Of a stretch of 64,000 nucleotides of DNA, positions 1 to 9,741 are shown in pieces (position 1 is the stretch's first letter; the number at the start of each line of letters is the position of its first letter). The notes under the pieces were generated by a model. The model ran no database searches. It saw nothing but the letters and a program-made list of their open reading frames with translations, and was not told where the DNA came from. Source of the DNA: CAYMPH01 sp964392365 (GTDB lineage Bacteria; Spirochaetota; UBA4802; UBA5550); NCBI GenBank assembly GCA_964392365.1, contig CAYMPH010000007.1:1-64000 (forward strand), in the 5' to 3' direction. Both the position numbers and the translations under genes were made by a program.

Positions 1-1035
1 GGAAACCATACTTCCGCAGAAAGCTACCTTTGACAACTATGAAGTTGAGCACGATTTCGCCACTATTGGTAAACGCATAATGCTTTTAAATGCAAGACAG
101 ATTCAAAGAGTACTGGGAAAAGAGCGGATAATTCTCCTTGCAATTGAAGACATCACAGAACGCAGGGAAATAGAAAACGGATTGGAAAAAACCCGTAAAG
201 AACTGGAAGTTACAAAAATATCAGAAGATGAATCCCGCGAATATGCTGAGAGCATCATCAATACAGTGCGTGAACCCTTGATCTCACTTGATCAGGATTT
301 AAGGGTAGTCACTGTAAGCCGTTCTTTCTATGAAGTTTTCAAGGTTAAACCTGAAGAGACTGTTGGACAGCTTATTTACGATCTGGGAAATAAACAGTGG
401 AACATACCCAAGCTCCGGGAACTGCTTGAAACCATTCTGCCGCAAAAAGCAACCTTTGACAACTATGAAGTTGAACACGATTTTACAACAATCGGCAAGC
501 GTATAATGCTTTTAAATGCCAGGCAGATTCAGAGACTCTCAGGAAAGGAACGTATAATCCTGCTTGCCATAGAGGACATCACAGAACGCAGAGAGATAGA
601 AAACGGACTTGAAAAAACCCGTAAAGAACTGGAAGTTATTAAAAAGACTGCAGATGAAATCAGTGAATTCGCAGAAAGCGTCATCAACACTGTACGTGAA
701 CCTCTGATTTCTATGGATCAGGATTTAAGAGTTGTCACAGCCAGCCGTTCATTCTATGAATTCTTCAAGGTTAAACCTGAAGAGACAGTTGGACAGCTTA
801 TTTATGACCTTGGAAATAAACAGTGGAACATCCCTAAGCTAAGGGAACTGCTTGAAACCATCCTGCCGCAAAAAGCAACCTTTGACAACTATGAAGTTGA
901 ACACGATTTTACAACCATAGGCAAGCGCATAATGCTTTTGAATGCGAGGCAGATTCAAAGAGTATCAGGCAAAGAACGGACAATCCTCCTCGCAATCGAG
1001 GACATCACCGAGCGCAAGGAAATAGAAGCCGGACT
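1..1035 (+). repeat. In-gene tandem repeat, 426-bp period, PAS module
   Basis: The kinase gene contains tandem copies of a 426-bp (142-codon) unit. Equivalent positions are 5, 431 and 857 (ACCAT-CTGCC) and 238 and 664 (start of the AESIINTV segment). One copy is truncated by the window edge, one runs 238-663, and the last runs from 664 to about 1035. The copies are highly similar at DNA level, which implies recent duplication or ongoing homogenisation. A more diverged copy lies at about 3942-4298 in the GGDEF regulator gene. Confidence 0.92.
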
Positions 1036-1792
1036 GGAAAAAGCCCATGACGAATTAAATGATCTTGCTGCTGAGTTAAAACGATCTGCACGTGCCAAGT
1101 CGGAATTTCTGGCCAACATGTCGCATGAACTCAGAACCCCGCTAAACTCAATCAACGGCTTCTCCGAGGTTTTATTTGACGAAACATTTGGACCGCTGAA
1201 TGAAAAGCAGAAAAAATATGTTAATAATGTTTTAACAAGCGGGAAGCACCTCCTTTTACTGATAAATCAGATACTCGATATGGCAAAAGTTGAAGCTGGA
1301 AAGATGAAGCTGACATTATCCAGCCTGCCGATGAAAAATCTGTTAAATGAAATTTCAATGCTGGTTGCGGATATGGTAAGTAAAAAGAAAATTGAGATGG
1401 TGCTTGAGATAGCCGGAGATCTGCCGGATATTGAGGCAGACGAACTCAAGGTAAAAGAGATAATGTATAATCTGCTTTCAAACGCGGTTAAATTCACACC
1501 CGAGGGCGGTAAAATAGGAATGCGTGCCAGGAAACTTGAAACAGAGGTAGAAATAACTGTGTGGGATACCGGTATCGGTATAGCATCTGAAAATAAAGAA
1601 AAAATATTCGAAGGTTTTTTCCGTGTTGATACACCCTATTCCAGAGTAACAGAGGGAACAGGGCTCGGCCTGCCGCTTTCTAAAAAGATGGCCGAACTTC
1701 ACGGCGGAAAGTTTTCCGTAGAATCAGACGGGCTGGATAAAGGAACCTCTGTCCGTTTTACTCTTCCAATTACATTCATCGGGGTGGCTTGA
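2..1792 (+). CDS. Multi-PAS sensor histidine kinase (5' end outside window)
   Basis: The reading frame is open from base 2, so the N-terminus lies upstream of the window. The visible part has the end of one PAS unit, two complete near-identical PAS units of 142 residues (426 bp), a coiled linker, and a HisKA/HATPase_c kinase core. The H-box (FLANMSHELRTP) has its phospho-accepting His codon at 1124. The N-box lies near 1460-1500 (NLLSNAVKFTP), G1 is VWDTGIGI and G2 is GTGLGLPLS. No transmembrane segment is seen, so the visible part looks cytoplasmic. The stop is one base before the next gene, a single-domain receiver, which is the obvious phosphotransfer partner. The same PAS module recurs in the GGDEF regulator at 3496. 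The kinase assignment is firm; the sensed signal is unknown. Confidence 0.93.
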   Translation, partial: ETILPQKATFDNYEVEHDFATIGKRIMLLNARQIQRVLGKERIILLAIEDITERREIENGLEKTRKELEVTKISEDESREYAESIINTVREPLISLDQDLRVVTVSRSFYEVFKVKPEETVGQLIYDLGNKQWNIPKLRELLETILPQKATFDNYEVEHDFTTIGKRIMLLNARQIQRLSGKERIILLAIEDITERREIENGLEKTRKELEVIKKTADEISEFAESVINTVREPLISMDQDLRVVTASRSFYEFFKVKPEETVGQLIYDLGNKQWNIPKLRELLETILPQKATFDNYEVEHDFTTIGKRIMLLNARQIQRVSGKERTILLAIEDITERKEIEAGLEKAHDELNDLAAELKRSARAKSEFLANMSHELRTPLNSINGFSEVLFDETFGPLNEKQKKYVNNVLTSGKHLLLLINQILDMAKVEAGKMKLTLSSLPMKNLLNEISMLVADMVSKKKIEMVLEIAGDLPDIEADELKVKEIMYNLLSNAVKFTPEGGKIGMRARKLETEVEITVWDTGIGIASENKEKIFEGFFRVDTPYSRVTEGTGLGLPLSKKMAELHGGKFSVESDGLDKGTSVRFTLPITFIGVA

Positions 1793-1793
1793 C

Positions 1794-2159
1794 ATGAAAA
1801 AAAAAGCATTGGTTGTCGATGATGACGGCAAAAATCTTATGCTGGAAAAAGATCTTTTAGAGGTCGCGGGATTTGAAGTATTTGAAGCTGAAAATGCTTC
1901 CATTGGTGTTGCTATCGCCATAAAAGAAAAACCGGATATTATACTGATGGATGTACGGCTTCCGGACATGAGCGGCATCGAAGCTGCGAGAATATTGCGT
2001 CTCGACAAAGAGACATGCGATATTCCTATTGTTTTTGTTACTGCATCAGTTATGGCAGGCGGCAGAGAGGAGATAAATACTGTAACAAATAGCGGATTCA
2101 TAGGCAAGCCGATAAATACACGCACATTTGCAAACGATATAAACCAATATATAAAGTAA
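1794..2159 (+). CDS. Single-domain response regulator (CheY/DivK-like receiver)
   Basis: A 121-residue stand-alone receiver domain. The acidic pocket is D9-D11, the phospho-acceptor is D53 (ILMDVRLPDMSG), the conserved Thr lies in FVTAS, and the Lys is in IGKPI near residue 104. It has no output domain, so it must act through protein contacts or as a phosphorelay intermediate. The ATG sits one base after the stop of the PAS kinase, so the two are almost certainly cotranscribed and translationally coupled. The kinase is the likely phosphodonor, and the receivers downstream may share the relay. Confidence 0.93.
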   Translation: MKKKALVVDDDGKNLMLEKDLLEVAGFEVFEAENASIGVAIAIKEKPDIILMDVRLPDMSGIEAARILRLDKETCDIPIVFVTASVMAGGREEINTVTNSGFIGKPINTRTFANDINQYIK

Positions 2160-2190
2160 GTTTTAGTATAAAAATCAATAGAGACGGGTA

Positions 2191-3486
2191 ATGAAAGATA
2201 AACCAATAATCCTGATTGTTGACGACCAGATTCAGAACATTGAGCTTCTTGATGCATATCTTGTACCACAGGGTTATGACATCATCACGGCTGTAACAGG
2301 AAAAGAAGCGCTTGATAAGCTTTCCAGGAACCAAATCGATCTTATTCTACTGGATATCATGATGCCTGGCATGGATGGTTTTGAAGTTATACGAAGAATC
2401 AGACTTGAACCTGCATATCAGCTGCTTCCAATAATCCTGATTACCGCATTGAGGGAAACAGCAGATAGAGTAAAGGGAATTGAATCCGGTTGCGATGATT
2501 TTATTTCAAAACCCGTTGACAGGATGGAGCTTTTAGCACGTGTACGGTCTCTTTTAAAAGTTAAAGCATATAACGATCTCTTGAACAATTACAGAAAAGA
2601 GCTGGAGTCCGAGGTGGCATCAAGGACTAAGGAACTGGCTGATATAAATTCAGGACTGGAAAAGAAGGTAAAGGAAAGGACTGAGGAACTGGAGAATGAA
2701 AAATATAAATTAAAAGAACGAAATGAAATCATGGAAAATGATCTGGATATGGCAAGAAGCATCCAGAAATGTTTTATACCGGACAAATCACCTGCTGCAT
2801 ATATATCGTTTCACTACAAACCTATGGAAAAGGTTGGAGGAGACTTTTTTGATTTTATCCGGATTACCGGCAATGGCAGCATAGGAATTTTTATCAGTGA
2901 TGTTTCCGGTCATGGCGTCCCTGCAGCCTTTATAACTGCAATGGTAAAAAGTTCTATTCTTCAATTTTCTTCTTTCTACAACAGTCCGTCGAGTGTTCTT
3001 GAAATTCTTAACAATATTCTTATCAATCAATCCGCTGATAATTTTATAACAGCTTTTTATGGAATCTACAACCCGGATACAAGAGATTTTACTTACTCAA
3101 GTGCAGGCCATAATCCCCCATATATTCTCAACAATGAAAACTTAGAATATTTGAATATTAAAAGCCATGCACCTCCATTAGCAGTTATGAATAACATGGA
3201 ATTACAAGCTTTGAATAAAGAATTTATAAATGAAACAATTGTCCTGAAAAAAGGAAGTAAGATGATTTTATATACGGATGGTTTGACTGAATCCATTAAT
3301 ATCAATGACAAAAAATATATAGAAGAAAAAAACTTTGAAAATAAAATATTACATGATTCATTCCGGACACACTTCAATAAACCGGCAGAACAGTTTATTA
3401 ATGGCATATACCAGGACCTTGTTGATCTCAGAGGATGTGATGATTTTGAGGATGATGTCTGTATAATCTGTGTAGATATTGAGTAG
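2191..3486 (+). CDS. Response regulator with PP2C-type (RsbU/SpoIIE-like) phosphatase output
   Basis: A 431-residue protein. A receiver covers about residues 1-120, with acidic residues D11/D12, phospho-acceptor D55 in LLDIMMPGMDG and Lys in ISKPVD. A heptad-rich coiled coil with SRTKEL and ERTEEL segments covers about 125-185. A PP2C/SpoIIE-type Ser/Thr phosphatase domain covers about 195-431, with metal-binding motifs GGDFFDF, FISDVSGHG and ILYTDGLTES. Members of this family usually dephosphorylate an anti-sigma-factor antagonist (STAS protein) in partner-switching pathways. No STAS or RsbW-type gene is visible here, so the target is elsewhere or different. It is the first of three adjacent regulators sharing nearly the same receiver, 31 bases after the single-domain receiver. 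Confidence 0.93.
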   Translation: MKDKPIILIVDDQIQNIELLDAYLVPQGYDIITAVTGKEALDKLSRNQIDLILLDIMMPGMDGFEVIRRIRLEPAYQLLPIILITALRETADRVKGIESGCDDFISKPVDRMELLARVRSLLKVKAYNDLLNNYRKELESEVASRTKELADINSGLEKKVKERTEELENEKYKLKERNEIMENDLDMARSIQKCFIPDKSPAAYISFHYKPMEKVGGDFFDFIRITGNGSIGIFISDVSGHGVPAAFITAMVKSSILQFSSFYNSPSSVLEILNNILINQSADNFITAFYGIYNPDTRDFTYSSAGHNPPYILNNENLEYLNIKSHAPPLAVMNNMELQALNKEFINETIVLKKGSKMILYTDGLTESININDKKYIEEKNFENKILHDSFRTHFNKPAEQFINGIYQDLVDLRGCDDFEDDVCIICVDIE

Positions 3487-3495
3487 TGTGAAAAA

Positions 3496-4836
3496 ATGAA
3501 ATCCAATCAGGTAATATTAGTTGTTGATGACCAGATACAGAACATAGAACTTCTTGAAGCATATCTTGTTCCAGAAGGTTATAAAGTTATCACAGCTTCA
3601 AGCGGCGAAGAAGCGCTGGAGAAACTATCCGGCAATAAAATTGATTTGATTCTCCTGGACATAATGATGCCCGGCATGGACGGTTTTAAAGTTATCCAAA
3701 AAATCAGGCTTGACTCATCACATCGCCTGCTTCCTATCATCCTGATTACTTCCTTGCGGGAAACGTCAGATCGGGTAAAGGGAATTGAAGCCGGTTGTGA
3801 TGATTTTATTTCAAAACCTGTTGACAGAATGGAGCTATTAGCCCGGGTAAGATCCCTCTTAAAAGTTAAGATATATAACGACTTATTGAGTAATTACAGA
3901 AAAGATCTGGAATTAACTAAAAAAACAGCAGATGAAGCTCTGGAATATGCAGAGAGCATCATCAATACAGTGCGTGATCCATTAATCGCTCTGGACCAGA
4001 ATTTAAGAGTTGTTAAAGTCAGCCGTTCCTTCTACGATGTTTTCAAAGTAAAACCCGAACACACCATAGGGCATCTCATCTATGATCTTGGCAATAAACA
4101 ATGGGATATTCCCGGACTGAGGGAACTGCTTGAAACTATTCTTCCAAACCAAACAAGCTTTGATAACTATGAGGTTAAACACGATTTCACAACCATCGGA
4201 AGGCGTATAATGCTTTTAAATGCCCGTCAAATCAATAGGGTGATGGGCAAAGAAACGATAATTCTTCTATCCATTGAGGACATTACTGAACGGAAACAGC
4301 TTGAGGAAAAAATCCAGTATATGGCTTATCATGATTCCATGACCGGACTTCCGAACAGAAAACTCTTTTCCGATCGATTGATCATTGCTCTTGCCCAAGC
4401 CAAAAGAAATAACAAAAAAGCAGGAATCATGATGCTTGATCTCGACAATTTCAAAAACGTGAATGACACGCTCGGTCATGATGCAGGAGATATGGTACTT
4501 AAAACAACGGCAGAACGGCTTTCTGAAACACTCAGGGAGGGTGATACCGTTGCACGCTTCGGCGGCGACGAGTTCGCACTGATCCTATCCGGCCTCGAGA
4601 CAATAGAAGACGCAATCCAGATTGCACAGAAAATTATTAACAGATTATGCGAGCCCATCCTTTTTCACAACCATCAACTCATTGTAACAGCAAGTATCGG
4701 TATTGCTGAATTTCCAGATAATGGATCAGATGAAGTAGTTCTTCTTAAAAATGCCGATATAGCCATGTATCAAGCCAAACAGTCAGGACGGGCACGCTAC
4801 CAGATTTGTAAAATTGCTAAAGAAACGACATTTTAA
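3496..4836 (+). CDS. Response regulator: receiver-PAS-GGDEF diguanylate cyclase
   Basis: A 446-residue protein. A receiver covers about 1-120 (phospho-acceptor Asp in LLDIMMPGMDG), followed by a PAS domain at about 145-265 that is closely related to the repeated PAS of the kinase at 2-1792. A GGDEF domain covers about 280-440. The catalytic GGDEF motif is intact at residues 356-360. An RxxD sequence (REGD) lies five residues upstream, matching the inhibitory I-site, so product inhibition is likely. It is predicted to make cyclic di-GMP from two GTP. No EAL domain is present. It begins 10 bases after the phosphatase regulator gene, in the same apparent operon. Phosphorylation probably promotes dimerisation and activity. 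Confidence 0.94.
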   Translation: MKSNQVILVVDDQIQNIELLEAYLVPEGYKVITASSGEEALEKLSGNKIDLILLDIMMPGMDGFKVIQKIRLDSSHRLLPIILITSLRETSDRVKGIEAGCDDFISKPVDRMELLARVRSLLKVKIYNDLLSNYRKDLELTKKTADEALEYAESIINTVRDPLIALDQNLRVVKVSRSFYDVFKVKPEHTIGHLIYDLGNKQWDIPGLRELLETILPNQTSFDNYEVKHDFTTIGRRIMLLNARQINRVMGKETIILLSIEDITERKQLEEKIQYMAYHDSMTGLPNRKLFSDRLIIALAQAKRNNKKAGIMMLDLDNFKNVNDTLGHDAGDMVLKTTAERLSETLREGDTVARFGGDEFALILSGLETIEDAIQIAQKIINRLCEPILFHNHQLIVTASIGIAEFPDNGSDEVVLLKNADIAMYQAKQSGRARYQICKIAKETTF

Positions 4837-4911
4837 AAACATGCATTTACAAATAAAAATTTTTTATTGAATTAAATATTTTTAATATCGAGAAGTTAAC
4901 GGAGATAAAAA

Positions 4912-6042
4912 ATGAAGAAGACATCAATAATTCTGGTTGTTGATGACCAGATCCAGAATATTGAACTTGTCGAAGCGCATCTTGTTCCACTGGAATATGA
5001 AATTATTCAGGCATTAACCGGTGAAGAAGCGCTGGAAAAACTTTCCGCCAATCAAATTGACCTTGTTCTGCTGGATGTAATGATGCCCGGCATGGACGGT
5101 TTTGAAGTTGCACGCAAGATAAGACAAAATGCAGAACACCGGCTGCTCCCGATAATACTGCTGACTGCATTACGGGAAACAGAAGATCGTATTAAGGGAA
5201 TTGAAGCCGGCTGTGATGATTTCATTTCAAAGCCTTTTGATAAAATTGAGCTTATTGCCCGGGTCAGGTCTTTGTTAAAAGTAAAAGCCTACAACGATCT
5301 GCTTAGCAATTACCGGGAAGAACTTGAGTCCGAAGTAGCTAAAAGAACCGAGGAATTAAAAAATGCACTGAAAAGAATTAAAGAAGCTTCACTTGAGACA
5401 ATTTACCGTCTGTCCATTGCATCTGAATACCGTGACAAGGATACAGGGGCGCATATCAAGCGCGTCAGCAGATATGCTGCAGCCATTGCCCGCCACATTG
5501 GACTTGATGAAAGCACTGTTGAATCCATTCTTTATGCAGCACCCATGCATGATCTGGGAAAGATAGGCATACCTGACCAGATACTTGTGAAACCATCTAA
5601 ACTTGACCAGATGGAGTGGGAAATTATGAAGCATCATACTGCAATCGGCTCCAAGATTCTAAAAGGCTCTAATGCTGAATTTATAAGTATAGCCGAGACT
5701 ATAGCAAGGTGCCACCACGAGAACTGGGATGGAAGCGGATATCCAAATGGCCTGAAGGGAAAAGAGATTCCAATCTCTGCCCGTATAACCACACTCGCAG
5801 ATGTATTCGACTCCCTGACCTCCAGGCGTTCATACAAGGAACCGTTCTCTATGGAAAAATCTTTTTCCATTATTACAGAAGGAAAGGGAACGCACTTTGA
5901 TCCGGATTTAGTTGATGCTTTTTTTGCCATTCAGGAAGAAATACTCACCATAAGAAATCAATATATCTGCGATAATCAATCTACTGATGATATTCCTGAA
6001 CTGCAGACGCTGCTGCAGAATTTCAATTTTAAGGCTGGATAA
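4912..6042 (+). CDS. Response regulator: receiver-HD-GYP cyclic-di-GMP phosphodiesterase
   Basis: A 376-residue protein similar in layout to RpfG. The receiver has D11/D12 and phospho-acceptor D55 (LLDVMMPGMDG). A short coiled linker precedes an HD-GYP domain at about 160-350. The metal site is complete: H213-D214 in MHDLGKIGIP, HHENWDG downstream, and the GYP signature in GSGYPNG. It is predicted to hydrolyse cyclic di-GMP. A GGAG at 4901-4904 precedes the ATG. Its receiver is closely similar to those of the two preceding genes, so this set pairs one kind of input with synthesis and breakdown of the same second messenger, plus a protein phosphatase. Confidence 0.94.
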   Translation: MKKTSIILVVDDQIQNIELVEAHLVPLEYEIIQALTGEEALEKLSANQIDLVLLDVMMPGMDGFEVARKIRQNAEHRLLPIILLTALRETEDRIKGIEAGCDDFISKPFDKIELIARVRSLLKVKAYNDLLSNYREELESEVAKRTEELKNALKRIKEASLETIYRLSIASEYRDKDTGAHIKRVSRYAAAIARHIGLDESTVESILYAAPMHDLGKIGIPDQILVKPSKLDQMEWEIMKHHTAIGSKILKGSNAEFISIAETIARCHHENWDGSGYPNGLKGKEIPISARITTLADVFDSLTSRRSYKEPFSMEKSFSIITEGKGTHFDPDLVDAFFAIQEEILTIRNQYICDNQSTDDIPELQTLLQNFNFKAG

Positions 6043-6088
6043 TATAAATAAAACATTCCATAATCAACTTATTGCATAATTCAGCACT

Positions 6089-6112
6089 TAACGGGCGCAA
6101 ACCCTTTTTTAT
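6089..6112 (+). terminator. Possible weak intrinsic terminator after the regulator operon
   Basis: A short GGG-loop-CCC hairpin (ACGGGCGCAAACCC) is followed by a run of six T, 47 bases after the HD-GYP stop. The stem is only three to four base pairs, so termination here is tentative. Confidence 0.3.
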
Positions 6113-6258
6113 TTTTCATTAATTAATTTTTTATTGATTTATCGATTACGCGAGGCTTAAATAGAATGAAATGATTACAATTAATCCATTATAATCTTCC
6201 AGGTCTATTGCATAAATCTGCCATATCTATTGAAATAAACTGGAGAAAATGCACTATT

Positions 6259-9200
6259 ATGAAAAAAATAAAACAGACCCCCGGAATAGAAAAAACATCA
6301 GTCAAAAAAAAGAAACCTGTAAAAAAAAATAATGTTTTAATAAGTAAAGAATCAGCTGCTGATAAAAAAATAGAATCTACATTTATAAAAGGATTTCCCA
6401 TCATAGGTATCGGCGCATCTGCAGGCGGGCTTGCAGCTTTTGAAGCATTCTTCTCAGGCATGCCCGAAAACATTGAACCGGATATGGCATTTGTGCTGGT
6501 GCAGCACCTGGACCCGGATCACAAAAGCATACTCACTGATCTAATCAGGCGTTATACACGCATGCAGGTCTTTGAAGTTGAGGATGGAATAAAGGTAAAA
6601 CCTAACTGTACCTATATTATTCCTCCTGGTCGTGATATGGCATTTCTTAACGGTACGCTCCAATTGCTTGAACCTTCAGCGCCCCGCGGTCATCGTCTGC
6701 CGATTGACTTCTTCTTCCGTTCTCTTGCGCAGGATCAGCATGAACGGGCTATCTGTATTGTGCTTTCCGGAACCGGCAACGACGGTTCTATTGGGGTTCG
6801 TGCCATAAAAGCGGAAGGCGGCATGGTCATGGTACAGAACCCGGATAATATCAAATACGATGGGATGCCACGCAGCGCAATCGCAACCGGCCTGGTTGAT
6901 TATATACTTCCTCCTGTTGAAATGCCATTGCAGCTCATTGCATATGTACTACATGCTTTCCGGAAGCCTATACCAAAATCCAATGAAGCTGCACCTAATG
7001 TCGAAAATTCAATGAAGAAAATATTTATACTTTTACGGGCACAGACAGGTCACGATTTTTCACAGTATAAGCCAAGCACCCTTCATCGTCGAATAGAACG
7101 CCGCATGGCTGTCCATCAGGTTGATACAATAGACAGCTATGTAAAATACCTGCAGCAGACACCAACTGAGGTGGAAGCTCTCTTTCGCGATCTTTTAATT
7201 GGTGTAACCAGTTTTTTCCGCGATCCTGATGCCTTCCAGGCACTGGGCGACCAGATAATACTTAAACTTTTTGCCGGCAGAGCTGAAGGCGAAGTAATTC
7301 GTGTATGGTCCCCAGGATGTTCCACCGGCGAAGAGGCTTATTCAATTGCAATACTTCTTCAAGAGCACATAGATGTACTGAAGCTAAACTACAGAATACA
7401 AATTTTCGCTACAGATATAGACAGCCAGGCAATTGTCACTGCACGTGCAGGATTATATCCTGCCAGCATTGCAGCTGACGTCTCCCCTGAAAGACTGGCC
7501 CGGTTTTTTACAGCTGAACCGGACAGCAACTCTTACCGCATCCATAAAAACATCCGCGACATGCTGATTTTTTCCGAGCAGGACGTAATCAAAGATCCGC
7601 CCTTCTCTAAACTTGACCTGATCAGCTGCCGTAATCTTATGATTTACATGGACAGTAATTTACAGAAAAAACTCATACCGCTGTTTCACTACTCATTAAA
7701 TACCGGCGGAATACTTTTTCTGGGAACTTCTGAAACAGTAGGCAGTTTTGATGATTTGTTTAATACTCTTGACCGTAAATTGAAACTGTTTCAGAGAAAA
7801 GAAGATTTTCAGATAATAAATAATAAAGGAAATAAACAGAGCGCAGCTTTAAACCGTTTTGTTCCGCCAATGCCTGTAAGAGATAAAACATTTCCGCGTG
7901 CTGCTGAAAAGAAGACATTTTCTGCAAGACTTCCGCTGCGCGATCTTACCGAACAGGCGCTATTGCAGCAGGTCGTTCCTGCCAGTGCGCTCGTTAATGC
8001 CAGTGGAAACATTCTTTACCTTCATGGACGTACAGGAATGTTTCTGGAGCCTGCTCAGGGTGAAGCCGGCATAAATAACATTTTAAAAATGGCCCGTGAA
8101 GGACTGCGGCGGGAGATGACCACTGCCCTGCACAAAGCCGTAAGCACAAAGGAGATAATACGCAGCTTTGGCCTGCGTGTTAAAACAAATGGTGACTTTA
8201 CAACAGTCAATTTAACAATCCGCCCTGTAGCAGCAGGCCCGGCCATGACACTCGATACCCCTCTATATCTGGTACTGCTTGAAGAAGCATCATCCTTTAT
8301 ATCTGATCAAACTCATTTAAATACAATTTCAGAAATGAGAAACACTGCAGATTTGGATACAGACGAGCGCATTATTGCACTCAAACAGGAACTGAGAGCA
8401 AAAGAGGAGCATCTCCAGGCTGTCAATGAACAGATTGAGTCATCCAATGAAGAGCTGCAGTCATCAAATGAGGAAATGCAGTCAGTCAACGAGGAGCTGC
8501 AATCTACTAATGAGGAAATGGAAACATCCAAAGAAGAACTGCAGTCAGTCAATGAAGAACTGGCCACTGTCAATGTTGAATTACAGAACAAGGTGGTCGA
8601 TCTGTCGCGCGCTAATAATGATATGAACAATCTGCTTGCAGGTACCGGGATCGGCACTGTTTTTGTAGATCACTCTTTACGCATTTTACGCTTCACACCA
8701 TCAGTTACCAGAATCATCAATCTGATTCTAAGCGATGAGGGAAGACCGGTGGGCCATATAGTCTCAAGGCTGGTGGGTTATGATCGATTAGTAGATGACG
8801 TTCAATCTGTACTTAACACTCTGGCACCCAAAGAGATAGAAGTTCAAACAACAGCTGGCGCGTGGTATACAATGCGCATACTGCCTTATCGTACGCTCGA
8901 TAATGTTATTGAAGGAGCAGTAATCACTTTTGTTGATATCACTGAAATGAAACGGGCTAAAGAAGAATTGATCATTTCAGAAATACGCTATCGCCGCCTT
9001 TTTGAAACTGCCCAGGTTGGCATGCTGATCCTTGATGCAGAAACCGGAAAAATTATGAATGTTAATCCGTTTCTGATAAAAATGCTTGGATATTCACAGG
9101 AGCAATTTATTGAAAAAGCAATCTGGGAAATAGGATTATTCAAGGATATTGCAGCAAACAGGGATAACTTTTTAGAATTACAGCAGAAGGAATATATCCG

Positions 9201-9741
9201 GTATGAAGATCTGCCGCTTGAAACTGCAGACGGGAGACGCATTGAAGTTGAGTTCATAAGTAATGTTTACTCAGTAGAGAATCACAAGGTAATTCAATGT
9301 GATATCCGTGACATAACCGAACGAAAGAGAGCTGAGGAAGAGCTGCGCAAAGCCAACGACCTGCTCCGGCTGGCTGTAGTTGTTCGGGATGCGCACGATG
9401 CCATCACAGTGCAGGATCTGGATGGCCGCATCATTGCCTGGAATCCCGGCGCAGTAAGGATGTACGGCTGGATAGAATCCGAGGCGCTTTTAATGAATGT
9501 CCGTAATCTGATTCCGGAAGATCTAAGGGAAAATGCATTAGCCAGGGTACATCAGCTCAGCCTTGCTGATATTCTTGAGCCCTACCATACACAACGGATT
9601 GCTAAAGACGGCACAGTTGTTGAGATTTCAATGGTTTCTACAGCATTGCTCAATGACACAGGAGAAATGTATGCAATTTCAACAACCGAACGTGCAATAG
9701 AATCAAAAACTGATCGGATAAAAGAAGGAAATGTGAAATGA
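6259..9741 (+). CDS. CheB-CheR fusion with coiled coil and three PAS domains
   Basis: About 1160 residues. I place the start at ATG 6259, which has GGAG at 6242; an in-frame TTG lies further up at 6208. A CheB methylesterase-like domain covers about 47-235, with catalytic Ser54 in GASAGG, His in VQHLDP and Asp in TGNDGS. A CheR-type SAM-dependent methyltransferase covers about 260-510 (FFRDPDAF, SPGCSTGEEAYS, CRNLMIYM). A long Glu-rich heptad region at about 714-777 repeats the NEEL/NEEM pattern. Three PAS domains follow. This is the known CheB/CheR/PAS architecture. Here there is no nearby chemoreceptor, CheA or CheW, so a role outside classical chemotaxis is likely. It overlaps the next kinase gene by four bases. 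Confidence 0.94.
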   Translation: MKKIKQTPGIEKTSVKKKKPVKKNNVLISKESAADKKIESTFIKGFPIIGIGASAGGLAAFEAFFSGMPENIEPDMAFVLVQHLDPDHKSILTDLIRRYTRMQVFEVEDGIKVKPNCTYIIPPGRDMAFLNGTLQLLEPSAPRGHRLPIDFFFRSLAQDQHERAICIVLSGTGNDGSIGVRAIKAEGGMVMVQNPDNIKYDGMPRSAIATGLVDYILPPVEMPLQLIAYVLHAFRKPIPKSNEAAPNVENSMKKIFILLRAQTGHDFSQYKPSTLHRRIERRMAVHQVDTIDSYVKYLQQTPTEVEALFRDLLIGVTSFFRDPDAFQALGDQIILKLFAGRAEGEVIRVWSPGCSTGEEAYSIAILLQEHIDVLKLNYRIQIFATDIDSQAIVTARAGLYPASIAADVSPERLARFFTAEPDSNSYRIHKNIRDMLIFSEQDVIKDPPFSKLDLISCRNLMIYMDSNLQKKLIPLFHYSLNTGGILFLGTSETVGSFDDLFNTLDRKLKLFQRKEDFQIINNKGNKQSAALNRFVPPMPVRDKTFPRAAEKKTFSARLPLRDLTEQALLQQVVPASALVNASGNILYLHGRTGMFLEPAQGEAGINNILKMAREGLRREMTTALHKAVSTKEIIRSFGLRVKTNGDFTTVNLTIRPVAAGPAMTLDTPLYLVLLEEASSFISDQTHLNTISEMRNTADLDTDERIIALKQELRAKEEHLQAVNEQIESSNEELQSSNEEMQSVNEELQSTNEEMETSKEELQSVNEELATVNVELQNKVVDLSRANNDMNNLLAGTGIGTVFVDHSLRILRFTPSVTRIINLILSDEGRPVGHIVSRLVGYDRLVDDVQSVLNTLAPKEIEVQTTAGAWYTMRILPYRTLDNVIEGAVITFVDITEMKRAKEELIISEIRYRRLFETAQVGMLILDAETGKIMNVNPFLIKMLGYSQEQFIEKAIWEIGLFKDIAANRDNFLELQQKEYIRYEDLPLETADGRRIEVEFISNVYSVENHKVIQCDIRDITERKRAEEELRKANDLLRLAVVVRDAHDAITVQDLDGRIIAWNPGAVRMYGWIESEALLMNVRNLIPEDLRENALARVHQLSLADILEPYHTQRIAKDGTVVEISMVSTALLNDTGEMYAISTTERAIESKTDRIKEGNVK

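Noticed and set aside
1724..2269. 181-codon minus-strand frame
   Set aside because: Antisense to the intact kinase and receiver genes, without ribosome site or domain.
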